From contig NZ_CP108938.1 of the NCBI RefSeq assembly GCF_036347135.1, positions 10,044,001 to 10,108,000 of the forward strand: DNA of 64,000 nucleotides. The letters are read 5' to 3'. A program made the translations under genes and the position numbers. The stretch's first letter is position 1; every line of letters begins with the position of its first letter. Positions 45,301-52,864 of this stretch are shown here, in pieces. This DNA comes from Streptomyces sp. NBC_00775 (GTDB lineage: Bacteria; Actinomycetota; Actinomycetes; Streptomycetales; Streptomycetaceae). The notes beneath the pieces are model-generated. The model made no database searches, had not been told where the DNA came from, and worked only from the letters and a program-made list of their open reading frames with translations.

Positions 45301-45418
45301 TGCCGACGGGGACGAGACGTTGTGGCCGCACGGCCTTGATCCGGACGGCACGCCATCCAAGCCCTGGACACCCGACGTCCCGTCATCCGACTTCGCGATC
45401 ACCGACCTGGACCAGTAG
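42356..45418 (+). CDS. HTH / P-loop ATPase / tandem-repeat protein (STAND-like)
   Basis: 1020 residues from a GTG with AGGGTGG upstream (the frame stays open 36 codons further). Residues about 8-75: XRE-type HTH (LRSRLETGRAAAGVTITQLARRAGLGRTTVSEAFSASA). About 135-400: ATPase with Walker A GSSSTGKT (173-180), Walker B VIWLNEA (221-227) with Asn-Glu, and a GTLWPEYAHAF sensor-like segment. About 440-520: linker/winged part ending FRLADYLEQ-type sequence. About 555-960: roughly a dozen 33-37-residue helical repeats, AGDxxxAERLARxAxxAGDxxALxxLAxxRE, Sel1/TPR-like. This layout (DNA-binding head, signalling ATPase, sensor repeats) is that of STAND proteins, many of them in antiphage or signalling roles. 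Function unknown. Confidence 0.75.
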   Translation: MAGEFNDPASARAELRSRLETGRAAAGVTITQLARRAGLGRTTVSEAFSASASALVPSAQTVGALAAALGLVPRPLLDLRAAACETGPSAPGRAAGQGGMGRPIKDWNPHDLEVHPAVEVADDPIDHAPADGAASHRRTGALPRYVRRGHDAVLAGLVDAAMAGSSRMAVLVGSSSTGKTRACWEAVQPLAEQGWLLWHPFDPGRVEAALAGLERVAPRTVIWLNEAQHYLGAVEGLGERMAAALHSLLTDPGRGPVLVLGTLWPEYAHAFTARPDAGEPDRHSRVRELLAGRQIPVQDSFDSADILAAQGLAAGGDRQLAHALKHVGDGRLTQFLAGAPELMHRYRTASPAARALLHAAIDARRLGTGLHLPAAFLAHAAEDYLAETEWNTLGDDWLERALAEAGRAVHGDLAPLNPVRRERPSRWVPGAPRNVRPSQPSYRLADYLEQQGRVERHHLCPPASFWEAAHDHLTSPDDIERLSGAASRRRRDQWAQHLEIRAAEAGSVAATARRAAARKKAGHHEVAERLAQRVIDADGVSGLLLLVQAWGQAGDFDGAERFARRALAAGDAGPIGELAALREKTGDQASAERLAEETVAAGESHAVERLVRARERAGDRSGAERLAQVALAAGDSEPMYMLALTRGSRARKSGTKVSREELAGNIAEAVRLSQMAAAAGNLGAVGFLAVVWSVAGPSDEARSWEEKAVEAGDTSALFRRARSLREAGDHAGARVFAQRAVASGESSVKGVLEELAEGDEDPDGAMRFARLLADVGSAHALVWIARRHENAGDHDAAEHHAQLAVEAGAFWVWGELAAARAAAGDPEGAESTARRGPGGEATWALGRLALMREAAGDHDGAERLAREALICGDEFALASLTVTREAAGDHTKAESLARLAADTGRPFLLLRLAHMRNGLDGDRAPVQRRFSSRIPGVGADSLIRLGLMSGLSGYRAAIEHLARQAADAGHHDASALVGLWNAADGDETLWPHGLDPDGTPSKPWTPDVPSSDFAITDLDQ

Positions 45419-45457
45419 GCGGTACAACCCGTCCGCGCCGAACACGGCGCCGGGCCG

Positions 45458-45919
45458 GTGTGGGAACTCCCAGAGTGGACAGCGCCGCGCACCATGCCTC
45501 AAGGGTCGAAGCCCTTCACCGGAGAGCCTGTCGGGGAGCCGCTGACCGGTCACTCGGCCGCGGTGGCATGCGTGGCCTTCAGCCACGACGGACGGCTACT
45601 GGCCACGGGAGCCGACGACGGAACCGCACGCGTCTGGAACTGCGCTCTGGGGCAGCCGGTCGGCGACCCCCTCACCGGGCACACGGCGCCGATCTGGGGC
45701 ATCGCCTTTTCCCCGTTCGGCGCTCTGGCGACCGCCGGCCTGGACAGGACGGTGCGGTTGTGGGACCCGGCCACGGGCCGACCGGACGGCGACCGGCTCA
45801 CCGGCCACACGGAGGCGATCACCCACACGGCCTTCAGTCCTCGCGGACACCTGCTGGCCACGTCCAGCGACGACGGCACCGCTCGGCTCTGGGAGGTGCG
45901 GACGCCCCACGGCCCGTGA
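45458..45919 (+). pseudogene. Three-blade WD40 fragment, in frame with upstream ATPase
   Basis: About 153 codons from a GTG without ribosome site. Three WD40 repeats: GEPLTGHSAAVACVAFSHDGRLLATGADDGTARVWN, GDPLTGHTAPIWGIAFSPFG..LDRTVRLWD, GDRLTGHTEAITHTAFSPRGHLLATSSDDGTARLWE. A propeller needs about seven blades, so this is too short to fold alone. It lies in exactly the same frame as the preceding 1020-residue protein, separated by one TAG and 13 sense codons. Either it is the remnant of a larger WD40 protein (Streptomyces has many HTH-NTPase-WD40 proteins) or a C-terminal domain cut off by an amber mutation. Confidence 0.6.
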
Positions 45920-46036
45920 CCCGTTGGATTGAGCAGCGTCATCGCTGAATTCCATCGGATTCTTCTGTTGGACCGCTGGTGCGTGCAGGGGAAGAGTGGA
46001 GGTCACATCAGCAGTGCCCACCCCTCTGGAGTCGCG

Positions 46037-47029
46037 TTGTACACCGCACACCCCGACCGTTACGCGGACATGCCCTACCGACGCACCGGACGCAGCGGCC
46101 TGAAGCTCCCCGCGCTGTCGCTCGGCCTGTGGCACAACTTCGGCCCCGACCGGCCGGTGGAGACCCAGCGCGCGATCCTGCGCCGCGCCTTCGACCTCGG
46201 AGTCACCCACTTCGACCTGGCGAACAACTACGGGCCGCCGCCCGGCGCCGCCGAGTCGGCCCTCGGCGACGCCTTGAAGGCCGACTTCGCGCCCTACCGC
46301 GACGAGCTGGTCATCTCCACCAAGGCCGGATACCTGATGTGGCCGGGCCCGTACGGCGAATGGGGCTCACGCAAGTACCTGCTGTCCTCGCTCGACCAGA
46401 GCCTGGCCCGGATGGGTCTGGACTACGTGGACATCTTCTACTCGCACCGCCCCGACCCGCAGACTCCGTTCGAGGAGACGATGGGCGCCCTGCACTCGGC
46501 GGTCCAGCAGGGCAAGGCGCTGTACGTCGGCGTCTCCAACTACTCGCCCGAGGAGACCCGCGAAGCCGCCCGCATCCTGGCCGAGCTGGGCACCCCGCTG
46601 CTGATCCACCAGCCGCGCTACTCGATGCTCGACCGCCGCCCCGAGGAGGAGGGGCTCCTGGACACGCTGGACGAGCTGCGGGTCGGCTCCATCGCCTACT
46701 CCCCGCTGGAGCAGGGCCTGCTCACCGGCCGTTACCTCGACGGCATCCCGGAGGGTTCGCGCGCCGCGAGCGACAGCCCGTTCCTGAGCGCGGACACGGT
46801 CACCGAGGATCTCGTGGGACGGCTGCGCGCCCTCGACGAGATCGCCAAGACGCGCGGTCAGTCCCTGGCTCAGCTGGCGCTGGCCTGGGTGCTGCGCGGC
46901 GGCCGGGTGACCTCCGCGCTGATCGGCGCGAGCAGCCCGCGGCAGCTGGAGGACAGCGTCGCGGCGATCGGGAACCTGGAGTTCGATCCGGACGAGCTCG
47001 CCCGGATCGACGCGATCATCGAGCCGTGA
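46037..47029 (+). CDS. Aldo/keto reductase (YghZ/L-glyceraldehyde-3-phosphate reductase type)
   Basis: 330 residues from TTG with TGGAG at 5-base spacing; the frame is open upstream but without coding character. AKR14-like: MPYRRTGRSGLKLPALSLGLWHNFG, THFDLANNYGPPPGAAE (catalytic Tyr), VISTKAGYLMWPGPYGEWGSRKYL, DIFYSHRPDPQTP (His), LIGASSPRQLEDSV. Probably reduces methylglyoxal or L-glyceraldehyde 3-phosphate with NADPH. Monocistronic. Confidence 0.9.
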   Translation: MYTAHPDRYADMPYRRTGRSGLKLPALSLGLWHNFGPDRPVETQRAILRRAFDLGVTHFDLANNYGPPPGAAESALGDALKADFAPYRDELVISTKAGYLMWPGPYGEWGSRKYLLSSLDQSLARMGLDYVDIFYSHRPDPQTPFEETMGALHSAVQQGKALYVGVSNYSPEETREAARILAELGTPLLIHQPRYSMLDRRPEEEGLLDTLDELRVGSIAYSPLEQGLLTGRYLDGIPEGSRAASDSPFLSADTVTEDLVGRLRALDEIAKTRGQSLAQLALAWVLRGGRVTSALIGASSPRQLEDSVAAIGNLEFDPDELARIDAIIEP

Positions 47030-47200
47030 CGCCTGGCGGCCGGGCAGGGCGGGGCTCGCTGAGCTCCGACAGCCGGTCGGCCACCTCCGGGCCGACGGCG
47101 TAGGGCGATCCGTCGAGCAGGGGGCCGGTGGCGCACCACGCGGTGGTGGCCGCCCCCTGCTCGACTGGCGTACGAGTCCGGCCCGGCGCGCGCCGCGCAA
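47016..47200 (-). pseudogene. C-terminal remnant of short-chain dehydrogenase
   Basis: A minus frame without start reads TPVEQGAATTAWCATGPLLDG, then YAVGPEVADRLSELSE to a TGA. In SDR proteins of the retinol-dehydrogenase-like type this segment (TPEQGAAT..WCAT.P.LDG..G.Y..D) is the C-terminus; here the Rossmann part and catalytic YxxxK are missing. Its stop overlaps the end of the aldo/keto reductase. Short, so the call rests on pattern. Confidence 0.5.
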
Positions 47201-47205
47201 CGCCT

Positions 47206-47493
47206 TCAACCTTGGAGGCGTTCCTCCAGGTGGACGGTCACCGTGTCGCCCTCCTCCTTCCCGATCGCCTTGCGTACGTCGGCCTTGACCGGCAGCTTGT
47301 GCGTGCCGTCGCCGAGGGCCATGAACGAACTGCGGAACGGCCGGCCGTCGATCGTGCCGCCGACCTTGACCAGTCCGCGGGTTCCGAAGAACGCGACGGA
47401 CTCCGGCCAGACGACATAGGTCCAGCCACCGTTCTGCGGGCTCTTCCGCAGTACCGCGGTGAATTCCACGTTCACCTTGCTCACTGTGCTCAT
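47206..47493 (-). CDS. DUF1905 domain protein
   Basis: 95 residues. Small beta-barrel DUF1905: [80 protein letters not shown]. The domain resembles AbrB/DUF1905-YdeI proteins that often protect against antimicrobial peptides or stress (weak). It shares strand with the SnoaL-like gene 70 bases upstream. Confidence 0.85.
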   Translation of the reverse strand: MSTVSKVNVEFTAVLRKSPQNGGWTYVVWPESVAFFGTRGLVKVGGTIDGRPFRSSFMALGDGTHKLPVKADVRKAIGKEEGDTVTVHLEERLQG

Positions 47494-47563
47494 CCGATGC
47501 TCCCTGTCCCGGGGGTCGCCCTACTTCAGGGAGACCGCCGAGAGCCGGGAAACTCATCGCGGC

Positions 47564-47941
47564 CTAGGCCGGAACGCGGTCCAGGAAGCCGTGGACGCTC
47601 CGGATGCGGTCCTCGCCGTCCAGGGTGATCACGTCGAATCCGGCGACGGGCGCCGAGCCGTCCGCCTCGCTCACCAGTTCCCAGCCGAAGCGGGCGACGT
47701 CGTGGTGCCCGTCGACCGCGCCCAGGAGCCGGAACGCGAACCCCGGGAACTGCTCCTGTGCCGCCGTGATCAGGGCGGCGATCTGCTCGTGCCCGCGGAC
47801 GTCGGCCAGCGGGTCGGTGTAGCTGCCGTCCGCGGTCCAGGCGGCGGCGACCGCCTTCGCCAGCGCGTCCTGCCCACCCGCGTTCCAGGCCTCGAAGTAA
47901 CGGGCGACGGCGGTTTCGTAACGGTCGTTGCTCGCGGACAT
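47564..47941 (-). CDS. SnoaL-like (NTF2-fold) protein
   Basis: 125 residues: YETAVARYFEAWNAGGQDALAKAV, WTADGSYTDPLADVRGHEQIAALI, FRLLGAVDGHHDVARFGWELV, IRSVHGFLDRVP. Standard NTF2/SnoaL-like single domain with the DP..D motif; such proteins bind or isomerise small hydrophobic molecules. No catalytic assignment possible. Confidence 0.85.
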   Translation of the reverse strand: MSASNDRYETAVARYFEAWNAGGQDALAKAVAAAWTADGSYTDPLADVRGHEQIAALITAAQEQFPGFAFRLLGAVDGHHDVARFGWELVSEADGSAPVAGFDVITLDGEDRIRSVHGFLDRVPA

Positions 47942-48301
47942 GGTGAATCAGCCTCCATCGAGGTCGTACCTGCTGGTCAGGGTCCGCATCCCCACGTTTC
48001 GTGCCCCCGTTGGGATCCGGTACGACCACCTTGCCGGGCGGCGATCGGGGCGTCGATTACCCCGCGGGTAATGCCCCGAACGTGGGGGCGTCGGCGCCGT
48101 CTGTGCCGTTTCAGCCATACCAAGCTGTGAATATGCCAAGAGACTGGCTGGAATCACGTGGTGACAGAGTGTCAGGAGTGGCGATACTCAATTCTAGGGC
48201 GACTCAGCCACGCCCGGGGACAGCACCATCGTGCACAACCAATGAGCCGCAGGGAAAGCGAGGCCGGACCGGCAGCGAGCGACGCCGATGGGGGAACGAT
48301 C

Positions 48302-48712
48302 GTGCACGACGAATTCCTGTGCCATGTCACCGCGTACGGAATATGCGGCGGTCAGCGCGTCGGCGTACCCCTGGGGACGTATCGCGCGCCGACCCTGGCG
48401 CTGGCCCTGTGGTGGATGCGGGACCGCGCCGCGTGGATGGCCGAGCGGCTCGATCCGCAGCCCGAGGACCCCACTTTCCCGCCGAACTCGATCGCGCCGG
48501 TGGCGGCCACCGTCCCGGACGTGCCGAGCATGCTCCGCGCCTGGTGCGGCGACTCGGACCAACAGGAACTGGTCGCCGAGGAATTGGCCGCGGGAAAACT
48601 CGTCCGCATCGCCACCAATGACGACACCACCGAATACGAACTGCTCGCCGAATCCGTGGACGCCCTGCGCATGCAGCGGACCGCCGCCGTGCTGGGCATT
48701 TCCGCCGCCTGA
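48302..48712 (+). CDS. Hypothetical actinomycete protein
   Basis: 136 residues from GTG preceded by GGGGGAA (an ATG 20 codons upstream lacks a ribosome site). Soluble: HDEFLCHVTAYGICGGQRVGVPLGTYRAPTLALALWWMRDRAAWMAERLDPQPEDPTF, then a helical half (DQQELVAEELAAGKLVRIATND). Two Cys early. No family recognised. About 100 bases before the FHA-ABC operon in the same direction, but separated by that operon's own promoter-like TAGAAT. Confidence 0.6.
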   Translation: MHDEFLCHVTAYGICGGQRVGVPLGTYRAPTLALALWWMRDRAAWMAERLDPQPEDPTFPPNSIAPVAATVPDVPSMLRAWCGDSDQQELVAEELAAGKLVRIATNDDTTEYELLAESVDALRMQRTAAVLGISAA

Positions 48713-48815
48713 CAGCCGTCTGATCGCCTCCTGTTCCGCCCGCGTCGTACTCATCAGGGTTTTGCCCGGGTGCGCTGATCAGGCGCACATGTGGGCGAAT
48801 AGCTAGAATTCTGGC

Positions 48816-51158
48816 ATGGGAGAGCGGCCGGTCGCGCCGACTGCGCCTGAACTCGTCCTCGAGACCGAGACGGGCTCCACGGTGATGAGTCCGAGCCGCG
48901 ACTATCACGTGGGGCGCGACCCCTTGAGCGACGTCGTCATCGACGACGTCCGGGTCTCGTGGCACCACGCGGTGCTGCGGCCCGAGGCCGACCACTGGAC
49001 GCTCGAAGACGAGAACAGCACGAACGGTACGTACGCCGACGGGCGGCGCATCCACGAGTGGGGCGTCGGACCGGGCAGCGTCATCCGCTTCGGCAGCCCC
49101 GCCGACGGCCCGCGCGCCGTTCTCCTCGACCGCCCGCCACCGGCCTCGGAGCGTCCCTCGGGCGTCTCCGTACCGGCCGCCACGGGCACCTTCCGGCAGC
49201 CGACCACCGTACGGCCCCTGCTGGCCCGCACCGTACGCATCGGCCGCGGCGACGACAACGACCTGGTCATCGACGATCTGGTGGTCTCCCGACGGCACGC
49301 GGAGCTGCGCGCCCACCCGGACGGGACGTACGAGATCGTCGACCTCGGCAGTCACAACGGCACGTTCCTCAACGGCCGCCCCGTCGCGCACGCCCCCGTC
49401 ACACCGGGTGACATCGTCGGTATCGGCCACTCCGCGTTCTGCCTCGTCGGCGACCAGCTGCAGGAGTACGTCGACACGGGCGAGGTCTCCCTGGATGTCC
49501 AGGACATCACCGTCGAGGTCGACCGGGGCCGCAAGACGCTCCTCGACCAGGTGTCCTTTCCCGTCGGCGAGAAATCCCTGCTCGCCGTCGTGGGCCCGAG
49601 CGGCGCCGGAAAGTCCACGCTCCTCAACGCCCTGACCGGGCTGCGCCCCGCCAACCGCGGCACCGTCCTGTACGACGGCCGCGACCTCTACCGCGACTAC
49701 GCCGAGCTGCGCCAGCGCATCGGTCTGGTCCCGCAGGACGACATCCTGCACGCGCAGCTCACCGTGCGCCGGGCCCTCACCTACGCCGCTGAGCTGCGCT
49801 TCCCGCAGGACACCGCGAAGGCGGAGCGCCGCGAACGGGTCGACGAGGTGATCGGCCAGCTGGGTCTGGAGCAGCGCGTCGACCAGCCCGTGCACAGCCT
49901 GTCCGGCGGCCAGCGCAAGCGGGTCAGCGTGGCCCTGGAGCTGCTGACCAAGCCGTCGCTGCTGTTCCTCGACGAGCCGACCTCGGGTCTCGACCCAGGC
50001 ATGGACCGCTCGGTGATGCAGATGCTGCGTGGTCTCGCAGACGACGGCCGTACGGTCATCGTGGTCACCCACAGCGTGCTCAGCCTCGAGGTCTGCGACC
50101 GGCTCCTGGTGCTCGCGCCCGGCGGCAAGGTCGCCTACTACGGGCCGCCCGACGACGCTCTCGCCTTCTTCGGCTACCGGCACTGGCCCGAGGCGTTCGA
50201 GGCCTTCGAGCGGGACCAGGACCGGGACTGGGCGGGGGAGTACGGGGAGTCGCCGTTCCACCAGGAGTACATCGACAACTCCAGCTCACAGCCGCATCTG
50301 CCGCAGGCTGCCCCGGGCGCCGTCGTTGGACCGCCGCCCAAGGCCCAGAGCTGGGGATCCCAGCTCGGCACCCTGGTGCGACGGTACGCGGCCGTGCTCA
50401 GCGCCGACCGGACCTTCCTCGCCGTCATGGTCGGCCTGCCCTGCGTGATGGGCGCGATGGCCCACGCGGTGGCCGGCAGCGCACTGACGGTGGAGACGGC
50501 GATGAACGTGCTGCTCATCCTGTGCATCGGCGCAGTCCTGACGGGGGCGGCCAACGCCGTGCGCGAACTGGTGAAGGAGCGGGTCATCTACCAGCGGGAG
50601 CGCGCGGTCGGCCTGTCCCGATCGGCGTACCTGATGTCGAAGGTCGTGGTCCTCGGCACCATCACCGTGCTCCAGGCCGTCGTCCTGACCCTGGTCGCCC
50701 TGTTCGGCGTCGACCTCAACGCGCCAGGCGGCAAAGGGGTCCTCATGCCGCCGCTCCTCGAGATCACGCTCTCCGTGGCCCTGCTCGCCTTCGCCGCGAT
50801 GATGCTCGGCCTCGTCGTCTCCGCCGTGGTGACCAAGGAGGAGGTCACCATGCCACTGCTGGTGCTGCTCGCCATCGTCCAGGTGGTTTTCAGCGGTGCG
50901 CTGCTGAAGCTGCACGGGGTGCCCGGCATCGAGCAACTGGCCTGGCTCGTCCCCGCGCGCTGGGGCCTGGGCGCCATGGCGGGGACCGTTGGCCTTGCCC
51001 GGATCTTCCCTGGGCCCCTGACCGTCGACCCGCTGTTTCGGCACTTGACCGGCGTCTGGCTGTTCAACGTGGGGATGCTGGTCGTCCTCTCCGTCGTCTT
51101 CGGATTCGCGGTGGCCCGCCTGTTGCGGCGCCACGAACCCGCGGTCATGCGGAAGTAG
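48816..51158 (+). CDS. FHA-FHA-ABC transporter (ATPase plus permease)
   Basis: 780 residues. FHA domain 1 at about 25-95 (GRDPLSDVVI, VSWHHAVL, NSTNGTYADG) and FHA domain 2 at about 137-210 (IGRGDDNDLVI, VSRRHAEL, SHNGTFLNG), both with phosphothreonine-binding residues. ABC ATPase: Walker A GPSGAGKST (260-268), signature LSGGQ (362-366), Walker B LLFLDEPTSGLD (382-393). C-terminal ABC2-type permease of about six helices (530-775). White/ABCG-like order fused to FHA, as in mycobacterial Rv1747. First gene of an operon with a Ser/Thr kinase, whose phosphorylation presumably controls export; substrate unknown. Confidence 0.92.
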   Translation: MGERPVAPTAPELVLETETGSTVMSPSRDYHVGRDPLSDVVIDDVRVSWHHAVLRPEADHWTLEDENSTNGTYADGRRIHEWGVGPGSVIRFGSPADGPRAVLLDRPPPASERPSGVSVPAATGTFRQPTTVRPLLARTVRIGRGDDNDLVIDDLVVSRRHAELRAHPDGTYEIVDLGSHNGTFLNGRPVAHAPVTPGDIVGIGHSAFCLVGDQLQEYVDTGEVSLDVQDITVEVDRGRKTLLDQVSFPVGEKSLLAVVGPSGAGKSTLLNALTGLRPANRGTVLYDGRDLYRDYAELRQRIGLVPQDDILHAQLTVRRALTYAAELRFPQDTAKAERRERVDEVIGQLGLEQRVDQPVHSLSGGQRKRVSVALELLTKPSLLFLDEPTSGLDPGMDRSVMQMLRGLADDGRTVIVVTHSVLSLEVCDRLLVLAPGGKVAYYGPPDDALAFFGYRHWPEAFEAFERDQDRDWAGEYGESPFHQEYIDNSSSQPHLPQAAPGAVVGPPPKAQSWGSQLGTLVRRYAAVLSADRTFLAVMVGLPCVMGAMAHAVAGSALTVETAMNVLLILCIGAVLTGAANAVRELVKERVIYQRERAVGLSRSAYLMSKVVVLGTITVLQAVVLTLVALFGVDLNAPGGKGVLMPPLLEITLSVALLAFAAMMLGLVVSAVVTKEEVTMPLLVLLAIVQVVFSGALLKLHGVPGIEQLAWLVPARWGLGAMAGTVGLARIFPGPLTVDPLFRHLTGVWLFNVGMLVVLSVVFGFAVARLLRRHEPAVMRK

Positions 51159-51164
51159 GCGCCG

Positions 51165-51776
51165 ATGACGACCCCCGGCTTCCGCCCCACGCATGTCGTC
51201 CCCCAGGACGGCCTGGCCGCCTGGGAGAGCCCGGACCCGTCCCGGCGCACCGTGCCGCTGGACGCCCTGCTGCCGGTCCAGCTCGTCGACCGGCGCGGGG
51301 ACTGGGGCCGGGTCCTCTGCGCCAACGGCTGGTCGGCCTGGGTCGACGGCCGCCTCCTGGTCCCCGTACCGCAGGCACCGCCCGCAGCGACCAGCCCACT
51401 CGCCCGCACGGCCGACCCGCGCCCGCTGCTCGCCCGTGTCGAGGAGGCCCTCGCCCGCTACCGCAGCGCCGCCGAGGAACTCGCGGCCGGACAACTCGAC
51501 GGGGAGTCCTTCCGCGGCCGTACGCAGGGGCAGCGGATCGGGGTGGTCGTCGACGGGGAGTCCCTCTGGCTGTACGACGGCGAGCACGAGCGATGGGTGT
51601 ACTGCGACGGGACACGGCTGAGCACCTTCGCGGCCGAGGGGGATCCGGCGCCCGTGAAACCGGATCAGGCGCACAAGGCGCCGGGGCGGGCCGGGGTCGT
51701 ACCGAATGCCGCTCCGGACGGCCATGAACCGACCCGCCTCGTGACGTACGACGAGGACGACCGGAGTGACGCCTGA
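51165..51776 (+). CDS. SH3-like protein in FHA-ABC/kinase operon
   Basis: 203 residues, ATG 6 bases after the ABC gene. The first 70 residues have a bacterial SH3-like pattern (VPQDGLAAWESPDPSRRTVPLDALLPVQLVDRRGDWGRVLCANGWSAWVDGRLLV). The middle is helical, followed by QRIGVVVDGESLWLYDGEHERWVYCDGTRLST and an acidic tail. No signal or membrane helix. Probably an intracellular partner of the transporter or the kinase. Confidence 0.7.
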   Translation: MTTPGFRPTHVVPQDGLAAWESPDPSRRTVPLDALLPVQLVDRRGDWGRVLCANGWSAWVDGRLLVPVPQAPPAATSPLARTADPRPLLARVEEALARYRSAAEELAAGQLDGESFRGRTQGQRIGVVVDGESLWLYDGEHERWVYCDGTRLSTFAAEGDPAPVKPDQAHKAPGRAGVVPNAAPDGHEPTRLVTYDEDDRSDA

Positions 51777-51810
51777 TGGGCGGCACACGGCATGACCCGG
51801 GGGGTGGCTG

Positions 51811-52839
51811 ATGGAAGGGGCGCGGCACGAGACCAGCCTGTTCCCGAGCAGCCCGTCCGAGCTGATCGGACGGCAGATCGCGGATTACCAGATCGTCGGG
51901 GAGATCGGCCGCGGCGGGATGGCCGTCGTCTACCGTGCCAAGGACCTTCGCCTGGACCGCATAGTCGCCCTCAAGCTGCTCACGCCGGAACTCGCGAGCA
52001 ACGACACCTTCCGAGCGCGCTTCACCTACGAGTCACGGGTGGCCGCCGCGATCGAACACCCGCACATCGTCCCGATCTTCGAGGCGGGCGAGACGGACGG
52101 CATCCTGTACATCGCCATGCGGTACGTCCCCGGGCGCGACCTGAGCCATCTGCTCGCCGACGAGGGGCCGCTGCCGGTCGCGCTGGCCACCCGGATCGCC
52201 GGCCAGGTCGCCTCCGCCCTCGACGCGGCCCACGACCACGGCCTGGTGCACCGGGACGTGAAACCCGGCAACATCCTGGTGTCCGGGGGCACCGACAGCG
52301 ACCACCCCGAGCACGTCTACCTCACGGACTTCGGCCTGACGAAGAAGTCGCTGGCCATGACCGGGTTCACCAGCCGAGGCCAGTTCGTCGGCACGCTCGA
52401 GTACGTGGCGCCGGAGCAGATCTCCGGAAAGCCCGTGGACGGCCGGTGCGACGTCTACAGCCTCGCCGTCGTCGTCTACGAGACCCTGGCCGGGAGGACG
52501 CCCTTCCAACGCGAGGACCCCATGGCGCTGCTGTGGGCGCACCAGTACGACCAGCCGCCGGCGCTGACCGTGAAGCGCCCCGACCTCGCCGCCGGCGTCG
52601 ACGAGGTCATGGAGAAGGCGCTCGCGAAGTGCCCCGACGACCGGTACGACTCCTGCCTCGCCTTCGTGAACGCGCTGCGGGCCGCGACACGCAGCCCCAC
52701 CGTCGTGGGCGGGACGACGACTCAGCCGGAGGCCGAAGCCGTGGAAGCGCCCGAACATCCCGGCCCGTCACCGGAGGCCGGACCTCCCGGTCCGCCACCG
52801 GAGCCGCCGAGCTGGGCCCGGCCGGTCTTCCGGGGCTGA
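51811..52839 (+). CDS. Ser/Thr protein kinase
   Basis: 342 residues. PknB-type kinase: Gly loop IGRGGM (32-37), ATP Lys55 in VALKLL, HRDVKPGN (147-154), DFG (173-175), APEQ, and a complete lobe to about 290. The C-terminal 50 residues are Pro/Glu-rich (EAPEHPGPSPEAGPPGPPPEPP) with no membrane helix or PASTA domain, so it is cytosolic. The operon suggests that it phosphorylates the FHA-ABC exporter or itself, giving phospho-Thr docking for the two FHA domains. Confidence 0.93.
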   Translation: MEGARHETSLFPSSPSELIGRQIADYQIVGEIGRGGMAVVYRAKDLRLDRIVALKLLTPELASNDTFRARFTYESRVAAAIEHPHIVPIFEAGETDGILYIAMRYVPGRDLSHLLADEGPLPVALATRIAGQVASALDAAHDHGLVHRDVKPGNILVSGGTDSDHPEHVYLTDFGLTKKSLAMTGFTSRGQFVGTLEYVAPEQISGKPVDGRCDVYSLAVVVYETLAGRTPFQREDPMALLWAHQYDQPPALTVKRPDLAAGVDEVMEKALAKCPDDRYDSCLAFVNALRAATRSPTVVGGTTTQPEAEAVEAPEHPGPSPEAGPPGPPPEPPSWARPVFRG

Positions 52840-52864
52840 GCGGCCTCGCTCGGCTGACGCGATG

